Assembly: GCF_002814095.1 (NCBI RefSeq)
Contig: NZ_CP021913.1
Span: 3,664,501-3,728,500, forward strand
DNA from: Sagittula sp. P11
GTDB lineage: Bacteria; Pseudomonadota; Alphaproteobacteria; Rhodobacterales; Rhodobacteraceae
Direction of reading: 5' to 3'
Length of the DNA: 64,000 nt
Part shown: positions 17,763 through 25,791 of the stretch, one piece after another
How the letters are laid out: every line of letters starts with the position of its first letter
How positions within the stretch are numbered: position 1 is the first letter of the stretch
Translations under genes and position numbers: made by a program
The notes under the pieces: model-generated
Database searches by the model: none
Told to the model about the DNA's origin: nothing
Seen by the model: the letters and a program-made list of their open reading frames with translations, nothing else

Positions 17763-18356
17763 ATGTCGGATGCGGGCGTGAACCTATCGGCAGAGAACCC
17801 GTGGCGCGTGATGGCGCTGAACAACGCATGGGCCAACGAGGTGCTGCTGGAGGCCATCTCGGGCCTTTCGGACGAGGCGTTCGCCGCGCCGCGCCCCGGC
17901 TTCTTTCCCTCGCTCAAGGCCACGCTGAACCACATCCTGCTGGTCGACCTGTTCTACCTTGACGCGATGCAGGAGGGCGGGCTGGGCTACAGCCTGCGCG
18001 ACCGTCCCGAGGTGTCCTCGGTTCCCGCGCTGGCACAGGAACAGGCGGCGGCGGACCTGCGGCTGATCGGGTTCTGCGAGGGGCTGACCGGCGACGATCT
18101 CGGGCGCACCATCACCATGGAGCGCCCGGGCGGCCCGGTGCAGGAGACCATCGCCGCGCTGCTGCTGCACCTGTTCCAGCATCAGGTTCACCACCGGGGG
18201 CAGGCGCACACGATGATACTGGCGGCGGGGATCGCTCCGCCGCAGCTTGACGATTTCCACCTTGATTATGGCCGTGTGCCTTCGGCGCAGGCGTGGTGGG
18301 ACAGGGCTTGGGGGACAGGCGCGGCTGAGGCCCGCCAAGGGGAGGAGAGACGATGA
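17763..18356 (+). CDS. DinB-family protein, candidate isomerase
   Basis: A 197-residue four-helix DinB/YfiT-like protein. The metal triad typical of the fold is visible as His57 (TLNHILL) and His140/His144 (FQHQVHHRGQ). Members include the mycothiol-dependent maleylpyruvate isomerase, so a thiol-linked isomerase role is chemically plausible. Its place in a homogentisate operon with no MaiA-type glutathione transferase makes it a candidate maleylacetoacetate isomerase; this is inference only. The start at ATG 17763 follows AGGGAGAGGG. Its stop overlaps the next ATG as ATGA. Confidence 0.82.
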   Translation: MSDAGVNLSAENPWRVMALNNAWANEVLLEAISGLSDEAFAAPRPGFFPSLKATLNHILLVDLFYLDAMQEGGLGYSLRDRPEVSSVPALAQEQAAADLRLIGFCEGLTGDDLGRTITMERPGGPVQETIAALLLHLFQHQVHHRGQAHTMILAAGIAPPQLDDFHLDYGRVPSAQAWWDRAWGTGAAEARQGEERR

Positions 18357-19975
18357 TACATGACCGCTACCAGCTTGCGTTCAGGCTGTATCCCTACGAA
18401 CGGTCAGCCGATCAGGACGCCGACGCGCCGGTGCGCCATCCGGTGGTCATCATGGGCGGCGGTCCTATCGGGGTGGCCACGGCGCTCGACCTCGGGCTGC
18501 AGGGCATCCAGGTGGTGGTGCTGGACGACCACGAGGGGATCGGGCAAGGGTCGCGCGCCATCTGCTTTGCCAAACGCTGCCTCGAGATCGCGGACCGCTA
18601 CGGCTGCGCGCAGCCGATGCTCGACAAGGGCGTGGTCTGGAACCTCGGCAAGGTGTTCCACGAGGACCGCAAGGTGTTCGAGTTCAACCTCCTGCCGGAG
18701 GAAGGCCACCGCTTCCCCGCCTTCATCAACCTCCAGCAGCCCTATTTCGAGAAGTTCCTTGTCGAACGCGTGCGCGAGGCGCAGGCGGCGGGCGCGCCCA
18801 TCGAGCTGCGCGGCCGCAACCGCGTCGACAGCGTCGAGGTGAAGGAGGATCACACGGTGCTGCAGATCACCACGCCCGACGGTCCCTACACCATCGAGGC
18901 GGACTGGCTGATCGGCTGCGACGGCGCGGGCTCGCCCTTGCGGAGCATGATGGGTCTGGATTTCGAGGGGCGCGTCTTCGAAGACAGCTTCCTGATCGCC
19001 GATATCCGCATGCTGGGCGAGGCCTTCCCGACCGAACGCTGGTTCTGGTTCGAGCCGACGCACGGGGCGGGGGCCTCGACGCTTCTGCACAAGCAGCCGG
19101 ACGACGTGTGGCGGGTGGACTTCCAGATTGGCTGGGACGTGGACCGCAAGGAGGAGCTGAAGGAAGAGAACGTCCGCCGCAGGCTGGATGCCTTCCTTGG
19201 CGGCGTGGAGTACGAGATCGTCTGGACCTCGATCTACACCTTCCAGTGCCGCCGGATGAAGCAGTTCCGCCACGGGCGGGTGCTGTTCGCCGGGGACTCG
19301 GCGCACCAGGTGTCGCCCTTCGGCGCGCGCGGCGCCAATTCCGGGATGCAGGACGCCGACAACCTAGGCTGGAAGCTGGGCATGGTGATCCGGGGCGAGG
19401 CACCGGACCGGCTGCTGGACAGCTACGACGAGGAGCGCCGCTTCGGGGCGGACGAGAACATCCTGAACTCGACCCGCGCGACGGATTTCATCACGCCGAA
19501 GACCAAGACCTCGCACCTGTTCCGCAATGCCGTGCTGTCGCTGGCGGAGCATCACGCCTTTGCCCGGCCGCTGGTCAACTCCGGGCGGCTGTCGGTGCCC
19601 TGCACCTATGACGGGCTGTCGCTGACCGGCGAGGACGGGCTGGCGGGCGGACCGCAGAGGACGCGCCCCGGCAGCCCCTGTCCCGATGCGCCGATGGGCA
19701 ACGGCTATCTGCTGGGCGCATTGGGCGGACGGTTCGTGCTGCTGACGCTGGATGCGGAGGCGCCGGAGACCCTGACCGAGGATGGCGTGGAGGTCGCGCG
19801 CGTTGCGCTCTCGGCGGCGGACGATCCCAGCGGCGCGCTGGCAGAGCGGTACATCGGCACGGCAGGGAGCGCGGTCTACCTGATCCGCCCGGACCAGCAC
19901 GTGGTGGCGCGCTGGGACAGCTATGACGAGGCACGGGTGCGCGCGGCGCTGCGCCGCGCCTGCGGGAAGGAGTGA
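18353..19975 (+). CDS. FAD-dependent aromatic hydroxylase (MhaA/MhpA-like)
   Basis: A 540-residue class A flavoprotein monooxygenase. It shows the dinucleotide-binding GGGPIGVATALDL (residues 35-47), the DG motif GCDGAGSPLR and the FAD ribityl-binding GDSAHQVSPFGARGANSGMQ. These enzymes hydroxylate phenols with NAD(P)H and O2. The gene overlaps the DinB stop (ATGA) and is followed by a 62-residue DUF2783 gene. In Pseudomonas putida a large flavoprotein and a small coupling protein (MhaA/MhaB) turn 3-hydroxyphenylacetate into homogentisate; the layout here fits that pair, which would make this the feeder step. The substrate is inferred. Confidence 0.85.
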   Translation: MIHDRYQLAFRLYPYERSADQDADAPVRHPVVIMGGGPIGVATALDLGLQGIQVVVLDDHEGIGQGSRAICFAKRCLEIADRYGCAQPMLDKGVVWNLGKVFHEDRKVFEFNLLPEEGHRFPAFINLQQPYFEKFLVERVREAQAAGAPIELRGRNRVDSVEVKEDHTVLQITTPDGPYTIEADWLIGCDGAGSPLRSMMGLDFEGRVFEDSFLIADIRMLGEAFPTERWFWFEPTHGAGASTLLHKQPDDVWRVDFQIGWDVDRKEELKEENVRRRLDAFLGGVEYEIVWTSIYTFQCRRMKQFRHGRVLFAGDSAHQVSPFGARGANSGMQDADNLGWKLGMVIRGEAPDRLLDSYDEERRFGADENILNSTRATDFITPKTKTSHLFRNAVLSLAEHHAFARPLVNSGRLSVPCTYDGLSLTGEDGLAGGPQRTRPGSPCPDAPMGNGYLLGALGGRFVLLTLDAEAPETLTEDGVEVARVALSAADDPSGALAERYIGTAGSAVYLIRPDQHVVARWDSYDEARVRAALRRACGKE

Positions 19976-19980
19976 GGGCG

Positions 19981-20169
19981 ATGCTGAACACCAGTCCGAA
20001 CATCGAGGCGCCGGACGAGTTCTACGCCGAGCTGATCCAGATCCACGAGGGCCTGTCCGACGAGGAGAGCGCGGCGCTGAACGCGCGGCTGATCCTGCTG
20101 CTGGCCAACCACGTGGGCGACCGCGCTGTCCTTCGCGAGGCCCTGCAGGCGGCCCGCGCGGCGGGTTGA
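19981..20169 (+). CDS. DUF2783 small protein, putative hydroxylase coupling component
   Basis: A 62-residue, acidic, mostly helical protein (MLNTSPNIEAPDEFYAELIQ... ) with no signal peptide, matching the short DUF2783 family that follows FAD monooxygenases. The ATG 19981 is preceded by AAGGAGTGAGG, which overlaps the stop of the hydroxylase; a GTG at 19972 is a less likely start. By analogy with the small coupling protein of two-component 3-hydroxyphenylacetate hydroxylase it may limit unproductive NAD(P)H oxidation. It ends the aromatic operon and is followed by a terminator. Confidence 0.75.
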   Translation: MLNTSPNIEAPDEFYAELIQIHEGLSDEESAALNARLILLLANHVGDRAVLREALQAARAAG

Positions 20170-20251
20170 CCCGCAAACCGTGCTGCTGTCCGGCGTGGAT
20201 GGACCGCGCCGGACATCCTTCCGGGGCCGTGACCGGAAACGACCGGCACAG

Positions 20252-20270
20252 GCCCCGAAAAGGGGCTTTT
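20252..20270 (+). terminator. Intrinsic terminator of the homogentisate operon
   Basis: GCCCC (20252-20256) pairs with GGGGC (20262-20266) across a GAAAA loop and is followed by TTTT. It is about 80 nt past the DUF2783 stop. Confidence 0.65.
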
Positions 20271-20366
20271 ACACCCTGGCCGCCCCGGCGGCCGGGGCAG
20301 ATAATTCCCGTTCAAACCCCGTCAAGCACATAGTTTTCCCGGAGTTCGGTTGTCCGTGGGTGCCGA

Positions 20367-20411
20367 TTGCGACATGATAGTGCCGCAAACAGATGCGGCC
20401 GCGTGTCGCAA
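20367..20411. promoter_or_regulatory. Widely spaced perfect inverted repeat upstream of the stress-protein gene
   Basis: TTGCGACA (20367-20374) and TGTCGCAA (20404-20411) are exact reverse complements with a 29-nt spacer. GCGAC/GTCGC boxes resemble half-sites described for the RegA/PrrA redox response regulator of Rhodobacteraceae, which would suit a universal stress protein, but the match is short and the assignment tentative. Confidence 0.3.
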
Positions 20412-20548
20412 ACCGACCGGAAACGGCGCGCCTGTGCGCTTGCTTGGCGAAACAGGCGGCCAGACTGGCAGACACCCGGCACTTTACGCAGCGTCGGGTT
20501 CGCGCTTCGGCGCCAAGAAACAATCGGATCGACGAGAGGGGTGACGAC

Positions 20549-20968
20549 ATGTTCCGACACATCATGATTCCGGTGGACCTGGGGCACCTGGACAAGCTGC
20601 AAAAGGCGCTCGACGTCGCTGCGGCAGAGGCCAAGCACCACGGCTGCCCGGTGACCTACGTCTCGGTGACGGGCAATACCCCCGGGCCGCAGGGACACAC
20701 GCCGGAAGAGTTCAAGAGCAAGCTCGCCGACTTTGCCGCGGCACAGGCCGAGACGCATGGGATTTCTGCCCATGCGCATACCGTCGTCGCCCACGACCCG
20801 TCCGTCGATGTGGACGACAAGCTTCTGGCGGCGGTCGAAGAGATCGGCGCCGACCTCGTGATCATGGCGTCGCATCCGCCGAACGTGGCGGACTACTTCT
20901 GGCCGTCGCATGGCGGCAGCCTTGCCAGCCACGCCTCCGTCAGCGTGTTGCTGGTGCGCGACAACTGA
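20549..20968 (+). CDS. Universal stress protein (UspA family)
   Basis: A 139-residue single UspA domain beginning MFRHIMIPVDLGHLDKLQKA with the conserved DLVIMASHPP segment and a C-terminal SVLLVRDN strand. The classic ATP-binding G2xG9xG(S/T) loop is only partly preserved (SHGGSLASHASVSVLL), so nucleotide binding is uncertain. The ATG at 20549 follows GAGAGGGG; the open frame upstream is not coding-like. It lies 92 nt before a BCCT carrier gene, and Usp genes are often linked to compatible-solute transporters, where they are thought to modulate transport or sense energy state. Confidence 0.88.
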   Translation: MFRHIMIPVDLGHLDKLQKALDVAAAEAKHHGCPVTYVSVTGNTPGPQGHTPEEFKSKLADFAAAQAETHGISAHAHTVVAHDPSVDVDDKLLAAVEEIGADLVIMASHPPNVADYFWPSHGGSLASHASVSVLLVRDN

Positions 20969-21060
20969 CCTCTGGCCGCCGGGCGTGACTTGCAACCTGC
21001 CCGGACGGACTACCTGCCAGAACTACAAAAGCAACAGAAAAGGACAAAGGGGAACGCGAG

Positions 21061-22710
21061 ATGACAGAAAATTCAGTCGACCCGGAGACGGGCATACCGG
21101 TGCCGGAGGGCGCTGCAAATCTCATCGACACGGAATACACGATCGGCCAGGACAACATCCAGACGCAGGTCGGGCCGTTCGGCATGGACATCCACAACCC
21201 GGTCTTCCTGATCTCGGGTCTCAGCATCATGGCCTTCGTGTTCTACGCGCTGGCGCTGCCCGAGCAGGCGGGCGAGTTCTTTGGCTGGCTGCGCCCGGCG
21301 CTGACCTCGTCGTTTGACTGGTTCTTCCTGAGCGCGGCGAACATCTTCGTGCTGTTCTGCCTTGCGCTGATCGTGCTGCCGGTGGGCTCTGTCCGGCTGG
21401 GCGGTGCGGATGCGACACCGGATTACACCTACCTCGGCTGGTTCGCGATGCTCTTTGCCGCCGGCATGGGCATCGGCCTGATGTTTTTCGGGGTGCTCGA
21501 GCCGGTCTATCACATGGCGATCTCGCAACCGCTGGGCACGCCGTCGCCCATCGCCGAGGACGGCAGCATCATCGCCGCCAACGTCGACGCGGCGCGCGAG
21601 ATGGGCCTTGCCGCCACGATCTACCACTGGGGCCTGCACCCCTGGGCGATCTACGCGGTCGTGGCGCTGGCGCTTGCGCTCTTCAGCTACAACAAGGGCC
21701 TGCCGCTGACGATCCGCTCCGCCTTCTACCCGATTTTCGGCGAGAAGGTCTGGGGCTGGTGGGGTCACGTCATCGACACGCTGGCGGTCTTCGCGACGCT
21801 CTTCGGCCTTGCCACCTCGCTGGGCTTCGGTGCGCAGCAGGCCAATGCCGGTCTTGAGCACGTCTTCGGTATCCCGAACAACACCACGGTCCAGATCCTG
21901 CTCATCACCTTCATCACGGCCATCGCGCTGGTGTCGGTGCTGCGCGGTCTCGACGGCGGTGTGAAGCTGCTGTCCGAAATCAACATGGGCATCGCCGCCG
22001 TGCTGCTGGTCTTCGTGTTCTTTGCCGCCGGCGCCATGGCGATCCTGACAGAGTTCGGTCAGGGCATGGTGGCCTACGCCAAGGACCTCATCCCGCTGTC
22101 GAACCCGTTCGGCCGTGAGGACGATGCCTACCGTCAGGGTTGGACCGCGTTCTACTGGGCGTGGTGGATCTCCTGGTCGCCGTTCGTGGGCATGTTCATC
22201 GCCCGTGTCAGCCGTGGCCGTACCGTGCGCGAGTTCATCATCTGCGTGCTGCTGATCCCCTCGCTGGTCTGCATCCTGTGGATGGCGACTTTCGGCGGCG
22301 CGGCGATCGAGCAGGTGCTGGCCGATCCGGTGAATTCGCCGGTGAAAGCTCAGGTGATCGACAGCTACAACCCGCCGATCTCGCTGTTTGCGATGCTCGA
22401 AGGGCTGCCGCTGGCAAGCCTGACCTCGGTCATCGCCATTGTGCTGGTGATCGTGTTCTTCGTGACCTCCTCCGACTCCGGGTCGCTCGTGATCGACACG
22501 ATCACCGCGGGCGGCAAGGTCGATGCGCCGGTCCCGCAGCGGGTCTTCTGGTGTGTCTTCGAAGGCGCGGTGGCCATCGTGCTGCTGCTGGGCGGTGGCC
22601 TTGCGGCCTTGCAGGCCATGGTCATCTCGACCGGTCTGCCGTTCACTCTGGTGCTGCTCGCGATGTGCTGGGCGATCTACCAGGGTCTCAGGACAGAACG
22701 CCGGGCCTGA
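21061..22710 (+). CDS. BCCT-family betaine/choline/carnitine-type transporter
   Basis: A 549-residue, 12-helix secondary transporter for quaternary amines or related osmolytes. Family features are the glycine-rich GMGIGLMFFGVLEPVYH segment and the aromatic signature GWTAFYWAWWISWSPFVGMF near residues 360-380. A long hydrophilic N-terminus of about 40 residues precedes the first helix. AAAGGGGAACGCG provides the ribosome site. It follows a Usp gene on the same strand and ends with a strong terminator. Exact substrate (glycine betaine, choline, dimethylsulfoniopropionate, taurine-like) cannot be decided from sequence. Confidence 0.93.
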   Translation: MTENSVDPETGIPVPEGAANLIDTEYTIGQDNIQTQVGPFGMDIHNPVFLISGLSIMAFVFYALALPEQAGEFFGWLRPALTSSFDWFFLSAANIFVLFCLALIVLPVGSVRLGGADATPDYTYLGWFAMLFAAGMGIGLMFFGVLEPVYHMAISQPLGTPSPIAEDGSIIAANVDAAREMGLAATIYHWGLHPWAIYAVVALALALFSYNKGLPLTIRSAFYPIFGEKVWGWWGHVIDTLAVFATLFGLATSLGFGAQQANAGLEHVFGIPNNTTVQILLITFITAIALVSVLRGLDGGVKLLSEINMGIAAVLLVFVFFAAGAMAILTEFGQGMVAYAKDLIPLSNPFGREDDAYRQGWTAFYWAWWISWSPFVGMFIARVSRGRTVREFIICVLLIPSLVCILWMATFGGAAIEQVLADPVNSPVKAQVIDSYNPPISLFAMLEGLPLASLTSVIAIVLVIVFFVTSSDSGSLVIDTITAGGKVDAPVPQRVFWCVFEGAVAIVLLLGGGLAALQAMVISTGLPFTLVLLAMCWAIYQGLRTERRA

Positions 22711-22728
22711 AGCGCCTGACATGACGGG

Positions 22729-22757
22729 AAAGGCGGGCCTTAGGGTCCGCCTTTTTT
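22729..22757. terminator. Strong intrinsic terminator after the BCCT gene
   Basis: AAAGGCGGGCC (22729-22739) pairs with GGTCCGCCTTT (22744-22754), with one G-T pair, across a TTAG loop; six Ts follow within the stem end. It separates the BCCT gene from the convergent SDR gene and may serve both strands because the other arm starts with AAA. Confidence 0.85.
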
Positions 22758-22776
22758 CGTTCTTGAAGGGTGGTCT

Positions 22777-23499
22777 TCAAAGGGCGGAGATGCCCCCGTC
22801 GAGCGTGATCGCCTGCCCGTTCATGAAGCTGTTCTGCGGCGAGGTGATCCAGAGCGCAGCATCCGCCATCTCCTGCGCGGTGCCGAACCGGCCGAGGGCG
22901 TTGAGCGGCGTTTCGAACCGCGTCTTCTCCGTCCCCATGGCGTCCAGCATCGGCGTATCGGTGAAGCTGGGGCAGAGCGCGTTGACCCGTATGCGCTGCT
23001 TGCGCAATTCGTGGGCGAGGGATCGGGTCAGGCCTACCACACCGTGTTTCGTGGCGGCATAGGCGGCAAGGCCGGGCGCGCCCGCCACACCGGCCAGCGA
23101 AGCCACGTTGAGGATGCGCCCGCCGTCGCGCATCGCCGGGATCTCTGCCTGAAGCGCGTTGAAGGTGCCGGTCAGGTTGACGGCGATCAGGCGGGCCCAG
23201 TCGTCCTGAGAGAGCTTCGCCAGCGGTCCGAAGGGGCCGGAGATCCCCGCGTTGTTGATCGCGATGTCGAGGGGACCGAACCGTTCCTGCGCCTCGGCGA
23301 CCATCGCGCGGACGGTTGCGGCGTCGGTCACGTCGCAGGGCAGGGGAAGGATGTCTTCGCCCGAGGGCAGATTTGCAATGTCGAGGTCCGACAGGATCAG
23401 CTTTGCCCCGGCGCGCGCAAAACTGTCAGTCATGGCGCGCCCGATGCCGCCCGCCGCGCCGGTGATCAGGACGGTCTGTCCGGTCAGGTCGATGTGCAT
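22777..23499 (-). CDS. Short-chain dehydrogenase/reductase
   Basis: A 240-residue classical SDR. The cofactor motif TGAAGGIG is at residues 13-20, NNAG near 88-91, the catalytic Ser in LNVASLAG and the YAATK pair of active-site Tyr and Lys. The C-terminal LDGGISAL is typical. Acidic residues after the second beta strand (SDLDIAN) favour NAD+. It lies 54 nt after the GntR gene on the same strand, at the left edge of the uronate locus, so a sugar or sugar-acid substrate is likely, but none can be named. Confidence 0.88.
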   Translation of the reverse strand: MHIDLTGQTVLITGAAGGIGRAMTDSFARAGAKLILSDLDIANLPSGEDILPLPCDVTDAATVRAMVAEAQERFGPLDIAINNAGISGPFGPLAKLSQDDWARLIAVNLTGTFNALQAEIPAMRDGGRILNVASLAGVAGAPGLAAYAATKHGVVGLTRSLAHELRKQRIRVNALCPSFTDTPMLDAMGTEKTRFETPLNALGRFGTAQEMADAALWITSPQNSFMNGQAITLDGGISAL

Positions 23500-23553
23500 G
23501 TCGTGCTCCCCCTTTGGCTCAGGGGATCACGTTTGCACGGTGCGGGGAAGAGG

Positions 23554-24252
23554 TCAGTCGACGGGTTCGAAATAGTCGCCATGTTCCGCGCGCACCCGGG
23601 CCAGAACGTGCCGGATGTCGGCCAGGTGGTTGCGCAGCTGCGCCTCGGCACTGGCGGTATCGCCGCGCGTCAGCGCGTCGACGATGCCCTGGTGTTCCGC
23701 GTGGACCTGGCGCTGGCGTTTGCCGGACAGGGTCAGGAAGCGCACGCGGTCCATGTGGGCCTTCTGTTCCTGTATCAGCTCCCACGCGTGCGGATGCCCG
23801 GCGATCTCGCTGATCAGCAGGTGGAAGGCGTCGTCGAGCGCGTGGAAGACGGCGCGGTCCGATTCCTCCAGCGCCGCCTCCTGCCGGTCAAGGCTGGCGC
23901 GCAGGCGGGCTGCGGCCTCGGGCGTCATTTGCCGGGCCGCCTCGCGCAGGCATTCGCATTCGATGGCCGTGCGGATGAAGGCCGCGTTCAGCACGGCCTT
24001 GGGCGAAATCTTCGAGATCAGCGTGGCGCGCTGCGGGCGGATCAGCAGGAAGCCCAGCTTCGACAGGCGGAAGAAGGCGTCGCGCACGGGCTGCCGGGAC
24101 ACGTCGAGCTGCTGGGCGATCTCGGCCTCCGACACCCGCGTGCCGGGCGGGAGCTGAAGGGAGATCACCGCCTCGTAAAGCGTGTCGAAGACCATGTCCG
24201 TGGCGGACTTCTGGGTCAGGGGGGCAAGGGGCGTAATGGTGATCTCTGACAT
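23554..24252 (-). CDS. GntR/FadR-family regulator of the uronate locus
   Basis: A 232-residue regulator with an N-terminal winged helix (VSEAEIAQQLDVSRQPVRDA near residues 40-60) and an all-helical FCD effector domain whose histidines (HALDDAFHLLI, HQGIVDAL) are typical metal/carboxylate ligands. It is divergent from uxaC; FCD regulators of uronate genes commonly respond to uronates or aldonates. ATG 24252 is chosen with GGAGACC upstream; codons beyond it fall in the divergent promoter. Confidence 0.87.
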   Translation of the reverse strand: MSEITITPLAPLTQKSATDMVFDTLYEAVISLQLPPGTRVSEAEIAQQLDVSRQPVRDAFFRLSKLGFLLIRPQRATLISKISPKAVLNAAFIRTAIECECLREAARQMTPEAAARLRASLDRQEAALEESDRAVFHALDDAFHLLISEIAGHPHAWELIQEQKAHMDRVRFLTLSGKRQRQVHAEHQGIVDALTRGDTASAEAQLRNHLADIRHVLARVRAEHGDYFEPVD

Positions 24253-24314
24253 CTGGTCTCCGCCGGATTGGTTTGCGCAGATTAGCGGGCGGGCCGCGTT
24301 GACACAATTGGACA

Positions 24315-24326
24315 ACTAGCATATTA
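24315..24326. promoter_or_regulatory. Candidate locus-specific operator, copy 1
   Basis: The 12-mer ACTAGCATATTA lies in the 104-nt gap between gntR and uxaC, inside a larger AT-rich stretch. The same 12 bases recur at 32979-32990 upstream of the AraC gene. The core CTAGCATATTAG here is close to an inverted repeat (CTA...TAG). It is a reasonable binding site for the neighbouring GntR protein. Confidence 0.4.
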
Positions 24327-24356
24327 GCAGATCAAGTTGGAAATTTGGAGTGTAAG

Positions 24357-25763
24357 ATGCCTCTGACCGATCCCGATCGCCTTTTTCCGGTAGAACCGGG
24401 TCTGCGTGGGCTGGCACGGGATCTCTATGGCAGCGTCAGGGACATGCCGATCGTCAGCCCGCACGGGCATTGCGATCCGCGCTGGTTCGCCGAGAACGAG
24501 CGATTCCCGAACCCCGCAGAATTGTTCGTGATTCCCGACCATTACGTGTTCCGAATGCTGGTCTCGCAGGGGGTGGCGCTGAGCGATCTGGGCGTGCCGC
24601 GCGTCGACGGCGGCGCGACGGAGGCGGATCCGCGCGCCATCTGGCGGCAGTTCGCAGAGAACTATCACCTGTTCCGGGGCACGCCGTCGTCGATGTGGCT
24701 CGACCACTCCTTCGAGCATGTCTTCGGCCTTGACGAGGTGCTGTCGGCGGCCAATGCCGATGCGATTTACGATTTCATCGATGCGAAGCTGGGGCAGGAC
24801 GACTTCCGCCCGCGCGCGCTGTTCGAACGCTTCGGAATCGAGGTCCTGGCCACCACCGAGGGGGCGCTGGACGACCTGAAATGGCACCAGATGATCCGCG
24901 AGAGCGGGTGGGGCGGACGGGTTGTCACCACGTATCGCCCCGACGCCGTTGTCGATCCGGAGTTCGAGGGATTCGCCGCCAATGTCGAGGCCTTCGGCGC
25001 CGTGACCGGCGAGAACACCGCGACCTGGGACGGTTACCTGAACGCGCACCGCATACGGCGGCTGTTCTTCAAGACCTTCGGTGCCACCGCTTCGGACCAC
25101 GGTCATGCCACCGCCCGGACAGAGAACCTGCCTAAGGCAGAGGCCTCGGCCCTGTTCCAGAAGGCGCTGAAGGGCGATTGCACCCCGGAGGAGGCCGACG
25201 CCTTCCGCGGCCAGATGCTGACCGAGATGGCGCGGATGTCGCTCGACGACAAGCTGACGCTGCAGATTCACCCCGGCAGCCGCCGCAACCACTCGGCCGG
25301 CGTCTACGCGATGCACGGGCGCGACAAGGGGTTCGATATTCCCGGACGCACGGACTACGTCGGCGCGCTGAAGCCGCTGCTGGATGCCGTGGGGATGGAG
25401 CCGAAGCTGAAGGTCATCCTCTTTACGCTGGACGAAACCACCTACGGGCGCGAACTGGCGCCGCTGGCCGGGGCCTATCCCTGCCTGCGCCTCGGCCCGC
25501 CGTGGTGGTTCTTCGACAGTTACGAGGGCATCCGGAAGTTCCGTGAGGCCACGACCGAGACCTGCGGCTTCTACAACACCGCCGGGTTCAACGACGACAC
25601 ACGGGCGTTCTGTTCGATCCCCGCGCGCCACGACGTCGCGCGCCGGTCGGACTGCGCCTATCTCGCGGGGCTCGTCGGAACGGGCCGCCTGCGGGAGAGC
25701 GAGGCGTACGAGGTCGCGGCCGACCTCACGTACAATCTGGCGAAGGATGCCTACGGGCTCTGA
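24357..25763 (+). CDS. uxaC: Uronate isomerase
   Basis: Interconverts D-galacturonate with D-tagaturonate and D-glucuronate with D-fructuronate, the entry step of the uronate pathway in the cytosol. The 468-residue length is typical. Visible features are the N-terminal metal motif [11 protein letters not shown] (residues 34-44), [10 protein letters not shown] and the [10 protein letters not shown] motif near residue 380, and the C-terminal [15 protein letters not shown] 24357 with GGAG 6 nt upstream is preferred over an in-frame TTG at 24345. Confidence 0.95.
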   Translation: MPLTDPDRLFPVEPGLRGLARDLYGSVRDMPIVSPHGHCDPRWFAENERFPNPAELFVIPDHYVFRMLVSQGVALSDLGVPRVDGGATEADPRAIWRQFAENYHLFRGTPSSMWLDHSFEHVFGLDEVLSAANADAIYDFIDAKLGQDDFRPRALFERFGIEVLATTEGALDDLKWHQMIRESGWGGRVVTTYRPDAVVDPEFEGFAANVEAFGAVTGENTATWDGYLNAHRIRRLFFKTFGATASDHGHATARTENLPKAEASALFQKALKGDCTPEEADAFRGQMLTEMARMSLDDKLTLQIHPGSRRNHSAGVYAMHGRDKGFDIPGRTDYVGALKPLLDAVGMEPKLKVILFTLDETTYGRELAPLAGAYPCLRLGPPWWFFDSYEGIRKFREATTETCGFYNTAGFNDDTRAFCSIPARHDVARRSDCAYLAGLVGTGRLRESEAYEVAADLTYNLAKDAYGL

Positions 25764-25791
25764 TGCCGTTTCATCCAGGGAGGAGACTGAC

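Larger units (their letters stand above)
20170..20548. other. Intergenic region before the stress-protein gene
   Basis: The 379-nt gap contains a terminator for the aromatic operon (20252-20270), a run of GC hairpin-like sequence to about 20300, and a long inverted repeat at 20367-20411. The promoter for the universal stress protein must lie within about 20300-20540; no clean -35/-10 pair is assigned. Several short open frames here overlap one another and are not called. Confidence 0.6.

Noticed and set aside
14780-17935. 1051-codon open frame on the minus strand opposite hmgA, fahA, VOC and MBL genes
   Set aside because: It lies fully antisense to clear enzyme genes, is rich in His/Arg/Val typical of high-GC shadow frames and has no recognisable domain.
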